Assembly (NCBI RefSeq): GCF_031085155.1
Contig: NZ_JAVHUL010000005.1
Span: forward strand, 50,775-114,774
Reading direction: 5' to 3'
Length of the DNA: 64,000 bases
Source of the DNA: Mesonia profundi
Lineage (GTDB): Bacteria > Bacteroidota > Bacteroidia > Flavobacteriales > Flavobacteriaceae
The position numbers and the translations under genes were made by a program. Positions 19,272 to 26,543 of this stretch are shown one piece after another (position 1 is the stretch's first letter; every line of letters begins with the position of its first letter). The notes under the pieces are model-generated. The model was given only the letters and a program-made list of their open reading frames with translations. It was not told the origin of the DNA and did not search any database.

Positions 19272-19517
19272 CTAGTACTTAGCGTTTTTTCCTAAAAACA
19301 CATGTGCTTTTACAGAACGGTCCTCTTCGTTGTTATCATTAAATTTTTTCAGTTGAAGCATCCAGTAAACAAAAGCTACTGCTCCAATAAGTATAAAAAT
19401 AAAGTTTAAGCCGTTAGCGGCAAACCAGCTAGATAACTCTAATTCACGAATAGCGTCAAAGGGTACAAACAAGACATCTTCAAAAAGAGATGCAATAAGT
19501 TCAAAAAAATCTTTCAT
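19272..19517 (-). CDS. Small membrane protein, DUF6341-like
   Basis: 81 residues with one clear transmembrane segment (about 37-55, FIFILIGAVAFVYWMLQL) and a charged C-terminal tail. I recognise the pattern as the conserved flavobacterial protein found next to purD, classed as DUF6341. It has been mislabelled as uracil phosphoribosyltransferase in some genomes, but it has no such motif and is too short. It is divergent from the DUF6427-like gene with 47 bp between, so the two may share a promoter region. Function unknown. Confidence 0.8.
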   Translation of the reverse strand: MKDFFELIASLFEDVLFVPFDAIRELELSSWFAANGLNFIFILIGAVAFVYWMLQLKKFNDNNEEDRSVKAHVFLGKNAKY

Positions 19518-19544
19518 CGTTGGGAACTTTGTTATAAGTTTCTA

Positions 19545-19552
19545 CAAAAGTA
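19545..19552 (-). promoter_or_regulatory. TACTTTTG -7 element for the DUF6341-like gene
   Basis: Read on the minus strand the site is TACTTTTG, a full TAnnTTTG match 28 bp before the ATG at 19517. A weaker plus-strand match (TAAGTTTC, 19535-19542) could serve the divergent gene. Confidence 0.5.
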
Positions 19553-19564
19553 AGAAATTACTCT

Positions 19565-20494
19565 ATGTTAGCAAGCTTTTTTAAGAAATCTAAACCTATC
19601 AATTTTTTAATTGTAGGTGTTTTCATGACGATTTACTTTATTTCAGCCAATTTTTTTAGGTTGGATGAAGCTTTTTCATGGCCACTTATCGCAGAAAAAA
19701 CAGGCTATTTAATCATCTATCTTCTGTTGATGTTTATCTTAAATTTTATCGTTAAACGTAACGGAATCAGCAAAAAGAATAGCTTTGCAATTTTACTCTT
19801 CGGTCTTTTAACCATGCTCTTATTGCCCGTTTTAAAAGCCAGTGAAATTCTTGTTTCTGCATTTTTTGTGTTATTGGCATTGCGAAAAATAATTAGCTTA
19901 AAATCTGGCTTAGAGATTAAAAAGAAAATATTTGACGCCTCTATGTGGATTGCCGTTGCGAGTTTATTCTATCCGTTAAGCTTGTTTTTTCTAATCCTTC
20001 CTTTTGTTAGTATTTTCTATTACGCCACCCAAGATTTTAAAAATTTTCTTATTCCTTTTGTAGCTCTTATTTGCACGTATCTTTTGGTGACCGCAGGCTA
20101 TCTTTTGGTACTCGATATAACTTTTCCGTTAAGCCAATTTTTGGTGATTCCTGATCTTAATATTGCAATCTATCAGGAAGCTTACGTGCTTATTCCTTTA
20201 ATTATAATCACTTTATTTACGCTAATAAGTCTCTTTTTCTTTCTAAAAGAGATGCAAAATACGATTAGAAAAAGAAAAGCCATGTTGTTTCTAATTCTTC
20301 TGTTTTTTATCATTGGCTTACTCATAGTGGTTTTGGCTCCGCAAAAAACCGGAGCCGAACTACTTTTTCCTATGTTAGGAATTAGTATGATGGGAGTCAT
20401 TTTTTTGGAAGAAAAAGGCTTAAAACTCATTAAAGAAATTGCTTTGGCCATCTTGATTCTAGCCGTGCTTATAATTCCTTTTATGTTATGGTAG
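19565..20494 (+). CDS. Polytopic membrane protein, DUF6427-like
   Basis: 309 residues with about 8-9 transmembrane helices and little soluble sequence. It starts MLASFFKKSKPINFLIVGVF, which I associate with the flavobacterial family DUF6427, normally placed between the DUF6341 gene and upp (uracil phosphoribosyltransferase). Here upp is absent. A restriction-endonuclease-like gene begins 7 bp before its stop instead. Function unknown; family membership is recalled from synteny and the N-terminus rather than searched. Confidence 0.75.
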   Translation: MLASFFKKSKPINFLIVGVFMTIYFISANFFRLDEAFSWPLIAEKTGYLIIYLLLMFILNFIVKRNGISKKNSFAILLFGLLTMLLLPVLKASEILVSAFFVLLALRKIISLKSGLEIKKKIFDASMWIAVASLFYPLSLFFLILPFVSIFYYATQDFKNFLIPFVALICTYLLVTAGYLLVLDITFPLSQFLVIPDLNIAIYQEAYVLIPLIIITLFTLISLFFFLKEMQNTIRKRKAMLFLILLFFIIGLLIVVLAPQKTGAELLFPMLGISMMGVIFLEEKGLKLIKEIALAILILAVLIIPFMLW

Positions 20495-21129
20495 ATCTTT
20501 CTCTTTTCGACATAGAGCAAGAATTGAAGAAGCGACATGCTTATCCATATGAATGGGGAAGAAAACAAAATAATATTTGGGATGACTATACCAATTTTAT
20601 ATATAAAACACCGCATTGGGAACCGGTAGTCGAAGTGATGAAAGCTACAATTGAAGCTTATGATTTAGATAAAAAAGAGCTGTTTCAATATGCCGCCAAC
20701 CGCTGGTATAATTTCTGGAGCGCTATGGCGGTAGAGAAAATTTTCACTCAAATTGAAGGCGTAGTTCCTGCCCTAAATCCCAAAGATAGATTGGTGGATT
20801 TTAACCTTAGCGGAATTGATTTTGACCACAAAACTTCTGTTTTTCCTAAGGGATTTAAGCAGACGCTTTATTATGCTCAAAACCACAAAGAAGAATTACT
20901 GAATTGGTTGTATAAAAACCAAAGTCAGCAGCAGCGAAAACACCTCGAAAACCGATTGTTTTTGGTGGTTTATGCACAAGATGGCGAGCATTGGAAACTG
21001 AAAGCAGAAATCACTTGGTTGCAAAGCATCATTCAAAAATATGTAAGTACCTTTGAGGCTTCTCTATTAACGCCATTAAATTGGAATGAAAAATCGGCTT
21101 TATCCGATATTATTTGGGCAGTACAATGA
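20488..21129 (+). CDS. Putative type II restriction endonuclease (PD-(D/E)xK-like)
   Basis: 213 residues. I do not recognise a named family. The stretch DFNLSGIDFDHKTSVF (residues 104-119) has the look of a PD-(D/E)xK core: Asp104 or Asp111, then Asp113-His-Lys115 on a predicted beta strand. It is preceded by an acidic helix (VEKIFTQIE). The main argument is context: its stop overlaps the ATG of an adenine DNA methyltransferase by 4 bp, the standard arrangement of a type II system. It overlaps the upstream membrane-protein gene by 7 bp. Recognition site unknown; an alternative is a methyltransferase-associated specificity protein. Confidence 0.6.
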   Translation: MVDLSLFDIEQELKKRHAYPYEWGRKQNNIWDDYTNFIYKTPHWEPVVEVMKATIEAYDLDKKELFQYAANRWYNFWSAMAVEKIFTQIEGVVPALNPKDRLVDFNLSGIDFDHKTSVFPKGFKQTLYYAQNHKEELLNWLYKNQSQQQRKHLENRLFLVVYAQDGEHWKLKAEITWLQSIIQKYVSTFEASLLTPLNWNEKSALSDIIWAVQ

Positions 21130-22124
21130 ATTACATCGGTTCTAAAAATAAACTTTCCGCTTGGATTTTGGACGTGGTATCACAGCAGGTTTCTACTCCT
21201 TTAAAAGATGCTGTTTTTTGCGATTTATTTGCAGGAACGGGAAGAGTAGGAAGAACTTTTAAGCCACTCGTAAAGCAAGTCATTGCGAATGATGTAGAAT
21301 TCTATAGCTACATATTGTTGCAAAATTATATAGGGAACCACGTATCACTTCCGCGGAAGCGTGATTACATAGAAAAATTAGAAAATCTAGCTCCTAAAGA
21401 AGGCTTTATCGCACAGGAATACGGCGAAAACGGAACCGCCCATCGTTTGTTTTTTTCCCAACACAATGCTCAAAAAATTGATGCGGTAAGACAACAAATA
21501 GAAGTCTGGAAAACTGAAGGAGAAATAGATCCTCCTATGTATTATTTCTTGCTGGCTTCTTTGTTAGAAAGTGCCGATAAGGTGGCAAATACAGCATCGG
21601 TTTACGGGGCATATTTAAAAAAGATAAAGAAATCGGCGGCAAAACCCATAAAAATCCTTGGGGCAGAATTTGATCTTACGGCTTCTTCACACGAGGTGTT
21701 TCAAAAAGACGGAAATGCGTTGGTGAAAGAGATTAGCGGAGATATTTTATACCTAGATCCGCCTTACAATGCTAGACAATATGGCGCTAATTATCACTTG
21801 CTAACGACGATTGCAAAATATGACCGCTTTGTGCCCAGAGGAAAAACGGGTTTGCGAGATTATTATAAATCGGCGTATTGTAGAAAAGGAGAAGTAGCGC
21901 AGCAGTTTGAAGAATTGATTAAATCGGCGCAATTTTCCACTATTTTTTTAAGCTACAATAACGAAGGTCTCATGCCGCCAGAGCTCATTAAAACGATTAT
22001 GCAAAAATACGGAAACTATAGCCTGGAAGTAAAAGACTATCAGCGTTTTAAAGCCGATAAAACCGAAAGCAGAAACCATAAAGCTAGCGCTACGCAAGAA
22101 TACTTGCATATTCTGAAGAAGTAG
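21126..22124 (+). CDS. DNA N6-adenine methyltransferase (D12/Dam-like class)
   Basis: 332 residues from the ATG at 21126, which overlaps the upstream stop as ATGA. An earlier in-frame TTG at 21114 adds only four residues. Order of motifs is that of D12-class adenine methyltransferases: motif X NYIGSKNKL (residues 2-10), motif I FCDLFAGTGRVG (near 35), then motif IV DPPYNARQYGANYH (near 205), the catalytic DPPY. The middle region between I and IV is the probable target-recognition domain. It should protect the host from the endonuclease encoded just upstream. Target sequence cannot be read from the protein. Confidence 0.9.
   Translation: MNYIGSKNKLSAWILDVVSQQVSTPLKDAVFCDLFAGTGRVGRTFKPLVKQVIANDVEFYSYILLQNYIGNHVSLPRKRDYIEKLENLAPKEGFIAQEYGENGTAHRLFFSQHNAQKIDAVRQQIEVWKTEGEIDPPMYYFLLASLLESADKVANTASVYGAYLKKIKKSAAKPIKILGAEFDLTASSHEVFQKDGNALVKEISGDILYLDPPYNARQYGANYHLLTTIAKYDRFVPRGKTGLRDYYKSAYCRKGEVAQQFEELIKSAQFSTIFLSYNNEGLMPPELIKTIMQKYGNYSLEVKDYQRFKADKTESRNHKASATQEYLHILKK
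21348..21359. repeat. CCGCGG-centred palindrome inside the methyltransferase gene
   Basis: CTTCCGCGGAAG is a perfect 12-bp palindrome, with flanking ATCA/TGAT arms offset by two bases. It is read in frame as LPRKRD, the same six residues produced by the copy at 29515 in an unrelated protein. Confidence 0.75.
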
Positions 22125-22215
22125 AGCTATTTATACGTTTTCCAAATCTTCAATTTCCACTTTATTCTCAAAACCGTAAATCACTCGTTTTATCTACTAT
22201 TTGAGATAATATCCT

Positions 22216-22223
22216 TACTTTTG
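22216..22223 (+). promoter_or_regulatory. TACTTTTG -7 promoter element for the DUF4254 gene
   Basis: Full TAnnTTTG match, 49 bp before the ATG at 22272. It contains the in-frame TTG at 22221, so the longer open frame beginning there is unlikely to be translated from its first codon. Confidence 0.55.
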
Positions 22224-22271
22224 AAAAATCACAAAGAAATAACCTTTTTAGAGGTCCTAAAACTAAACACT

Positions 22272-22880
22272 ATGTTTTCAGACAAAGCGAATAAAATATT
22301 TGAAGAAGTAATAGAAAAATACCACGTCATCAATACGGTAGATCAAGAATTTAGCAATCCGTATGGAGAAAATGAAGATTTATTAGCGCATTTGCTTTAC
22401 CGTAAATCTTGGATAGATACCGTGCAATGGCATTACGAAGACATTATTCGCGATCCAGAAATTGATCCTGTTTCGGCTTTAAAATTAAAGCGTAAAATTG
22501 ATGCTTCCAACCAAGATCGTACCGATATGGTGGAGTATATCGATTCTTATTTCTTAGAAAAATACAAAGAGGCTACTCCAAAAGCAGACGCAACGATCAA
22601 TACCGAAAGTCCGGCTTGGGGTGTAGACCGTTTGTCTATTTTGGCGCTTAAAATATACCATATGAATGAAGAAGCAACACGCGAGGATGCTTCTCAAAAA
22701 CATCAAATGGCGTGTAAAGCAAAGTTAGACGTGTTGTTAGAGCAGCGTGTAGATTTATCGACTGCCATCGATCAATTGCTACAAGATATTGAAAACGGAG
22801 ATAAATACATGAAGGTGTACAAGCAGATGAAAATGTACAATGACGACGAATTAAACCCCGTTTTAAGAGGTCAAAAATAA
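22272..22880 (+). CDS. DUF4254 family protein
   Basis: 202 residues from the ATG at 22272 (MFSDKANKIFEEVIEKYH), the more usual start. The frame extends 17 codons upstream, but that stretch overlaps a promoter element. Mostly helical and charged, with DLLAHLLYRKSWIDTVQWHYED (in parts, near 35-55) and SPAWGVDRLSILALKIYHM (near 115-135). It has no signal peptide. The family is known in Bacteroidota next to GT9 glycosyltransferases, as here, which suggests an accessory role in lipopolysaccharide assembly. Molecular function unknown. Confidence 0.85.
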   Translation: MFSDKANKIFEEVIEKYHVINTVDQEFSNPYGENEDLLAHLLYRKSWIDTVQWHYEDIIRDPEIDPVSALKLKRKIDASNQDRTDMVEYIDSYFLEKYKEATPKADATINTESPAWGVDRLSILALKIYHMNEEATREDASQKHQMACKAKLDVLLEQRVDLSTAIDQLLQDIENGDKYMKVYKQMKMYNDDELNPVLRGQK

Positions 22881-22890
22881 TTCACATTAG

Positions 22891-23928
22891 GTGAAAAATA
22901 GTACTCAACACATCGCCATCATTAGACTTTCTGCCTTGGGCGATGTGGCAATGTTGGTGCCGGTATTGCGCAGACTGCTTCAGCAATATCCAGACCTAAA
23001 AGTAACTGTCGTGACCAAGCCTTTCTTTGGAAAGCTTTTTCAGGATTTACCCCAGGTAAATGTGTTGGTCGCTGAGGTGAAAACCGAGCATAAAGGCATC
23101 ATGGGTTTATGGAGCCTGGCCAAAGAGATCAAAGCCTTAGATGTAGATGCGGTAGCTGATGTGCATGATGTGTTGCGCTCTAAAATGCTGCGTTTTTTCT
23201 TTTTCCTTTACGGAATTAAATCGGCGTCGATAGATAAAGGCAGAGCAGAAAAAAAAGCACTTACCCAATTAGCACCCAAAACAATCACCCCTTTAAAAAC
23301 CACGCAGCAACGTTATGCTGCCGTTTTTGAGCAATTAGGTTTTCCTATAGATTTAGATCAAGAAATCAGTTTTGAAAAACCACAATTGCCTAAGCAGTTT
23401 CAGGAGTATATAGGTCAGAATGTTAAGAAGTGGATAGGTATCGCTCCGTTTGCGGCGCATGAAACCAAAATGTATCCGCTAGACTTAATGGAAGAAGTGA
23501 TTGTCGCTTTAAACGAAGAAAACAACCTGCATATCTTTTTATTTGGTGGCGGAAATCAAGAACGACAGTTGCTAGAACCTCTAGCCGAAAAATATGAAAA
23601 CGTGAGCAGTCTAGTGGGAATTTTCGCTTTCGCGGAAGAGTTGCATATCATCGCCAATTTAGACCTGATGATTTCGATGGATAGCGGCAACGGACATATG
23701 GCTGCAATGTATCAAGTGCCTGTGATTAGCATTTGGGGAAATACGCATCCGTATGCAGGATTTGCCCCTTTTCAGCAGACTCCAGCACAACAAATACTTC
23801 CAGATTTAACGCAATATCCGTTTTTACCAACCTCTATCTATGGCAACAAAGAAGTAAGCGGCTATGAAGATGTGATGAAATCAATTCCGCCAAGGGAAAT
23901 TATAGAGAAAGCAAAATCCTACCTGTAA
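22891..23928 (+). CDS. Glycosyltransferase family 9 (heptosyltransferase-like)
   Basis: Predicted GT-B enzyme adding a sugar, typically a heptose, to the LPS inner core. 345 residues from a GTG start. The N-terminal IAIIRLSALGDVAMLVPVL (residues 7-25) and the C-terminal IGIAPFAAHETKMYP, LFGGGNQE and LMISMDSGNGHMAAMYQVPVISIWG blocks are typical of the family. It contains the palindrome variant CGCTTTCGCGGAAG at 23625, encoded as FAFAEE. It lies 10 bp after the DUF4254 gene and abuts the protease gene. Confidence 0.92.
   Translation: MKNSTQHIAIIRLSALGDVAMLVPVLRRLLQQYPDLKVTVVTKPFFGKLFQDLPQVNVLVAEVKTEHKGIMGLWSLAKEIKALDVDAVADVHDVLRSKMLRFFFFLYGIKSASIDKGRAEKKALTQLAPKTITPLKTTQQRYAAVFEQLGFPIDLDQEISFEKPQLPKQFQEYIGQNVKKWIGIAPFAAHETKMYPLDLMEEVIVALNEENNLHIFLFGGGNQERQLLEPLAEKYENVSSLVGIFAFAEELHIIANLDLMISMDSGNGHMAAMYQVPVISIWGNTHPYAGFAPFQQTPAQQILPDLTQYPFLPTSIYGNKEVSGYEDVMKSIPPREIIEKAKSYL
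23625..23638. repeat. Variant CGCTTTCGCGGAAG of the dispersed palindrome
   Basis: Differs by one base from the GCTTCCGCGG core in rfbD, and lies inside the GT9 coding sequence. It is read in a different frame (FAFAEE) from the copies giving LPRKRD. Confidence 0.65.
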
Positions 23929-24825
23929 ATGTTTAAAAAAACCTTAAAAAACTGGTTGCTAAAGCTGGGTATTGCCAGTTTTGCTTTGCTTATTTTATTG
24001 CAAATGGTATTTGCAGCATTGGGAATTGACTATCCGCCTATTTCTAGAGATATGTTGGGGGAAAACTTGTCTTTTGGCTTGTTTGTGATTTTGGGAGTGA
24101 TTGTCGCTCCGCTTTTTGAGGAAGTTGCTTTTCGAGGTTTTTTTACTCCCCAACGCTGGTTAAGAATCACTTCTTTTATTGTGTTGCTGATCTTTATAGG
24201 CTTGTCGTTTAGTTACTTTAGTCTGGCGTTGCTCTTGCTCTACATTCTTAGTGTTTACTTAAATGACCGGAGTGGTAAAAAACGCATTAACCTCTTATTG
24301 GTGATGAATGCAGTGTTGTTTGCGGGGATTCATTATACCGCCCAAGATTTTATCACTTCGCTTGGGGTGGTAGCTATTCTGGCTCAGTTTGGAATGGGAC
24401 TTATTTTATTGTGGATCACCATTAACTTCGGGTTGATAAAAGCGATGTTATTTCACGCTTTTTACAATGGCTTATTAATGTTGTTGCTTTTTATGGCTTT
24501 GCAATACCCTTCTCCAGAAAAGCATACCGCAGAAAGTAAACACTTGACCATAGAATACCAAGAGATTCCTTATGCTAAAAGTACCGAGGGAAGTTTTACT
24601 AGAAAGAGAACTAAAGATACTTTGTACCTCACCAATATGCGCTTGAATAAAGCAAATCGTTTACATATAGAAACTTCTACTTTATCTAAAGAGGATGAGC
24701 CTTGGGTAGAAAGTGTTCCTTTTATGAAATATGACTTAAAAGTGTACACCAATAATAAAGAAGAGGTGAATATGTATAGCGAAGAATTGTTTCAATTATT
24801 AAAAAACGAAGAATTAATTTACTAA
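23929..24825 (+). CDS. CPBP family intramembrane glutamic protease
   Basis: Polytopic membrane protein, 298 residues, with the three CPBP/Abi motifs in order: APLFEEVAFRGFF (EExxxR, near residues 61-73), AGIHY (near 127) and FHAFYNGL (near 175). These supply the catalytic Glu and the His residues of Rce1-type proteases. After the last helix (about 192), a soluble tail of about 100 residues, rich in charged residues, is unusual for the family. The gene starts directly after the GT9 stop. Substrate unknown. Confidence 0.88.
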   Translation: MFKKTLKNWLLKLGIASFALLILLQMVFAALGIDYPPISRDMLGENLSFGLFVILGVIVAPLFEEVAFRGFFTPQRWLRITSFIVLLIFIGLSFSYFSLALLLLYILSVYLNDRSGKKRINLLLVMNAVLFAGIHYTAQDFITSLGVVAILAQFGMGLILLWITINFGLIKAMLFHAFYNGLLMLLLFMALQYPSPEKHTAESKHLTIEYQEIPYAKSTEGSFTRKRTKDTLYLTNMRLNKANRLHIETSTLSKEDEPWVESVPFMKYDLKVYTNNKEEVNMYSEELFQLLKNEELIY

Positions 24826-24828
24826 TTT

Positions 24829-25008
24829 ATGGATTTAAATACCCCCATTTTTACGTACCTCATTGTAGGCGTATGTGTTTTATATATTTCGGTGAGCTTG
24901 TACCGTTTTAAAGAACTCGATAAAAATAAGCGAGTAAAATTATATATCCTTATCGGAATTTTTGTGCTGTATGTAGTTGCTAAAATTTGGCGCATCACCC
25001 AAGAATAG
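24829..25008 (+). CDS. Small membrane protein of 59 residues, function unknown
   Basis: An ATG frame 3 bp after the protease stop encodes MDLNTPIFTYLIVGVCVLYI followed by SVSLYRFKELDKNKRVK, a second hydrophobic stretch (YILIGIFVLYVVAKIW) and RITQE. Two transmembrane helices with a short basic loop form a hairpin. Tight spacing to the upstream gene and clean membrane topology support a real gene. No family recognised. Confidence 0.6.
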   Translation: MDLNTPIFTYLIVGVCVLYISVSLYRFKELDKNKRVKLYILIGIFVLYVVAKIWRITQE

Positions 25009-25052
25009 TTTTTAACTTTTTATTATAAGCATACCGCTTGTTGTTTGAAGCT

Positions 25053-25196
25053 TACAAACTGAGTTCGATCCCGCCCGAAAGGCTACGGACGGATGATTTC
25101 TCGTAGAAAAATTATATCGAGAACAAGTTTTTGAACGAAAATCGCTGTTCTCGATACAAAATTTTCTCAAAATTTCACTCGAACTGACACGATTTT
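25053..25196. repeat. Noncoding element with inverted repeats (408-bp gap)
   Basis: The gap between the small membrane protein and the reductase has no gene. It contains an 11-bp perfect inverted repeat, TATCGAGAACA (25115-25125) and TGTTCTCGATA (25146-25156), and GAGTTCGATC (left) mirrored loosely by CACTCGAACT (right). A GC-rich patch with CCGCCCGAAAGG and ACGGACGGAT lies within. The layout resembles dispersed intergenic repeats I have seen in flavobacterial genomes. Copy number elsewhere cannot be seen here. Confidence 0.5.
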
Positions 25197-25245
25197 CTTA
25201 GATTGAATTCAGGTATATAACTAGACTTTTAAAATCAATTAAGCA

Positions 25246-25276
25246 CAAAAAAACCTCTCTTTTAAAGAGAGGTTTT
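25246..25276. terminator. Bidirectional hairpin terminator
   Basis: Stem AAAACCTCTCTT / AAGAGAGGTTTT with A and T runs on either side, so it can stop transcription in both directions. It lies between the plus-strand protease operon and the minus-strand reductase gene. Confidence 0.85.
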
Positions 25277-25416
25277 ATCATTTTCTATATGGATGAGATG
25301 CTGAAGCAAGCCCGCCTGAATGAATTCACTTTGGGCAAGTTCAACATGACAGGTCTGAGATAATAATGAGGCAATTCTTAACGTCTCACCTCTCAATACT
25401 CATCTCTCAATACTAA

Positions 25417-26469
25417 TTATACATCATCATAATCTATCTTAATCGTAGACGTGGTAGGATGCGCTTGACAGGTAAGGGTGAGGCCTTCTGCAATTTCAGC
25501 ATCGGTTAAGATTTGATTTTTCATCATTTCGGCTTTCCCTTCGGTGATGCGAGCGATACAGCTACTGCAAATTCCGCCTTGGCAAGAATAAGGAGCGTCC
25601 AAATCTTTATCCAACACGGCATCTAGAATGGAGTCCTTTTGATCCATTTCAAAAACCGTTTCCTCATCGTCTACCATCACGGTAATCGTAGTTTTTCCTT
25701 CAAGCTTGGCTTCAACTTTTCCAGTTTCGGTAGAGGTAAACAATTCAAAGTGAATTTTTTCTTTTTCTATCTCGTTTTCCTTTAATACTTCAGACACTAA
25801 ATCGATCATAGGTTCTGGTCCGCAAAGATAAAAAGCTTCAAAATGATGTCCTTTAAACTTATTTTTAAGTACAAAATTCACGGTGCTGCGTTCAATTCTG
25901 CCAAAGAAAGAATCTTTATCTTTTGCTTGACTGTAAACAAACTCTATAAATACGCGATCTGGAAACTCTTGCTGAATCGTTAGCAACTCTTTAAAATAGA
26001 TGGTTTCTTGAGGCGTTTTATTTCCGTAAATCAAGACAAACCGACTGTGACTTTCCTTCTTTAAAACACTTTTTAAGATCGAAAGAATAGGCGTTATTCC
26101 GCTTCCTGCAGCAAAAGCAGCATAATCATGCGATTTACCGTTGGTAGGAGGTTGATAGGCAAACTTTCCCTCTGGCGGAAAAACATCTAACACATCGCCT
26201 TCTTTCAAGGTGTTATTCGCATAGGAGGAGAATAAACCGCCCTCTACTTGTTTTACACTTACCTTTAACTCGCTGCTGCCAGGAGTAGAAGAGATAGAAT
26301 AAGAACGTCTTACTTCGTGATCATCAAATTTCTTTTTGATGGTAATATATTGACCAGCATCAAAATGGAACACTTCATCTAAATTAGAAGGAATTTCAAA
26401 TACAATGCTAATGGCTTTAGGGGTTTCCCTGATGATTTCTTTTACCGTTAACGGATGAAAATTTTTCAT
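25417..26469 (-). CDS. PaaE-like ferredoxin reductase (FAD/NAD + C-terminal 2Fe-2S)
   Basis: 350 residues. The N-terminal FAD domain has RRSYSISSTP (near residue 54). The NAD(P) domain follows, with FAAGSGITPILSILKSVL near 115 and FYLCGPEPMID near 215. A plant-type 2Fe-2S domain ends the protein: YSCQGGICSSC plus a later CQAH provide four Cys ligands. This order is that of the PaaE/HmpX group, reductases that pass electrons from NAD(P)H to an oxygenase. No paaABCD genes are nearby, so its partner is elsewhere, or it serves another oxygenase or desaturase. Confidence 0.9.
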   Translation of the reverse strand: MKNFHPLTVKEIIRETPKAISIVFEIPSNLDEVFHFDAGQYITIKKKFDDHEVRRSYSISSTPGSSELKVSVKQVEGGLFSSYANNTLKEGDVLDVFPPEGKFAYQPPTNGKSHDYAAFAAGSGITPILSILKSVLKKESHSRFVLIYGNKTPQETIYFKELLTIQQEFPDRVFIEFVYSQAKDKDSFFGRIERSTVNFVLKNKFKGHHFEAFYLCGPEPMIDLVSEVLKENEIEKEKIHFELFTSTETGKVEAKLEGKTTITVMVDDEETVFEMDQKDSILDAVLDKDLDAPYSCQGGICSSCIARITEGKAEMMKNQILTDAEIAEGLTLTCQAHPTTSTIKIDYDDV

Positions 26470-26485
26470 TTTTCAAAATTTTCAA

Positions 26486-26493
26486 CAAAAATA
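26486..26493 (-). promoter_or_regulatory. TATTTTTG -7 element for the reductase gene
   Basis: Minus-strand TATTTTTG lies 17-24 bp before the ATG at 26469, giving a very short leader. Match to TAnnTTTG only; no -33 element assigned. Confidence 0.45.
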
Positions 26494-26543
26494 CAAAGTA
26501 TATCGCTTTTAAAACAGGAAGAGCGTGAAATAATAAAAAGCTT

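Noticed and set aside
19272..19517. Uracil phosphoribosyltransferase
   Set aside because: This name is sometimes attached to this small protein by neighbourhood, but it is an 81-residue membrane protein without a PRPP-binding motif.
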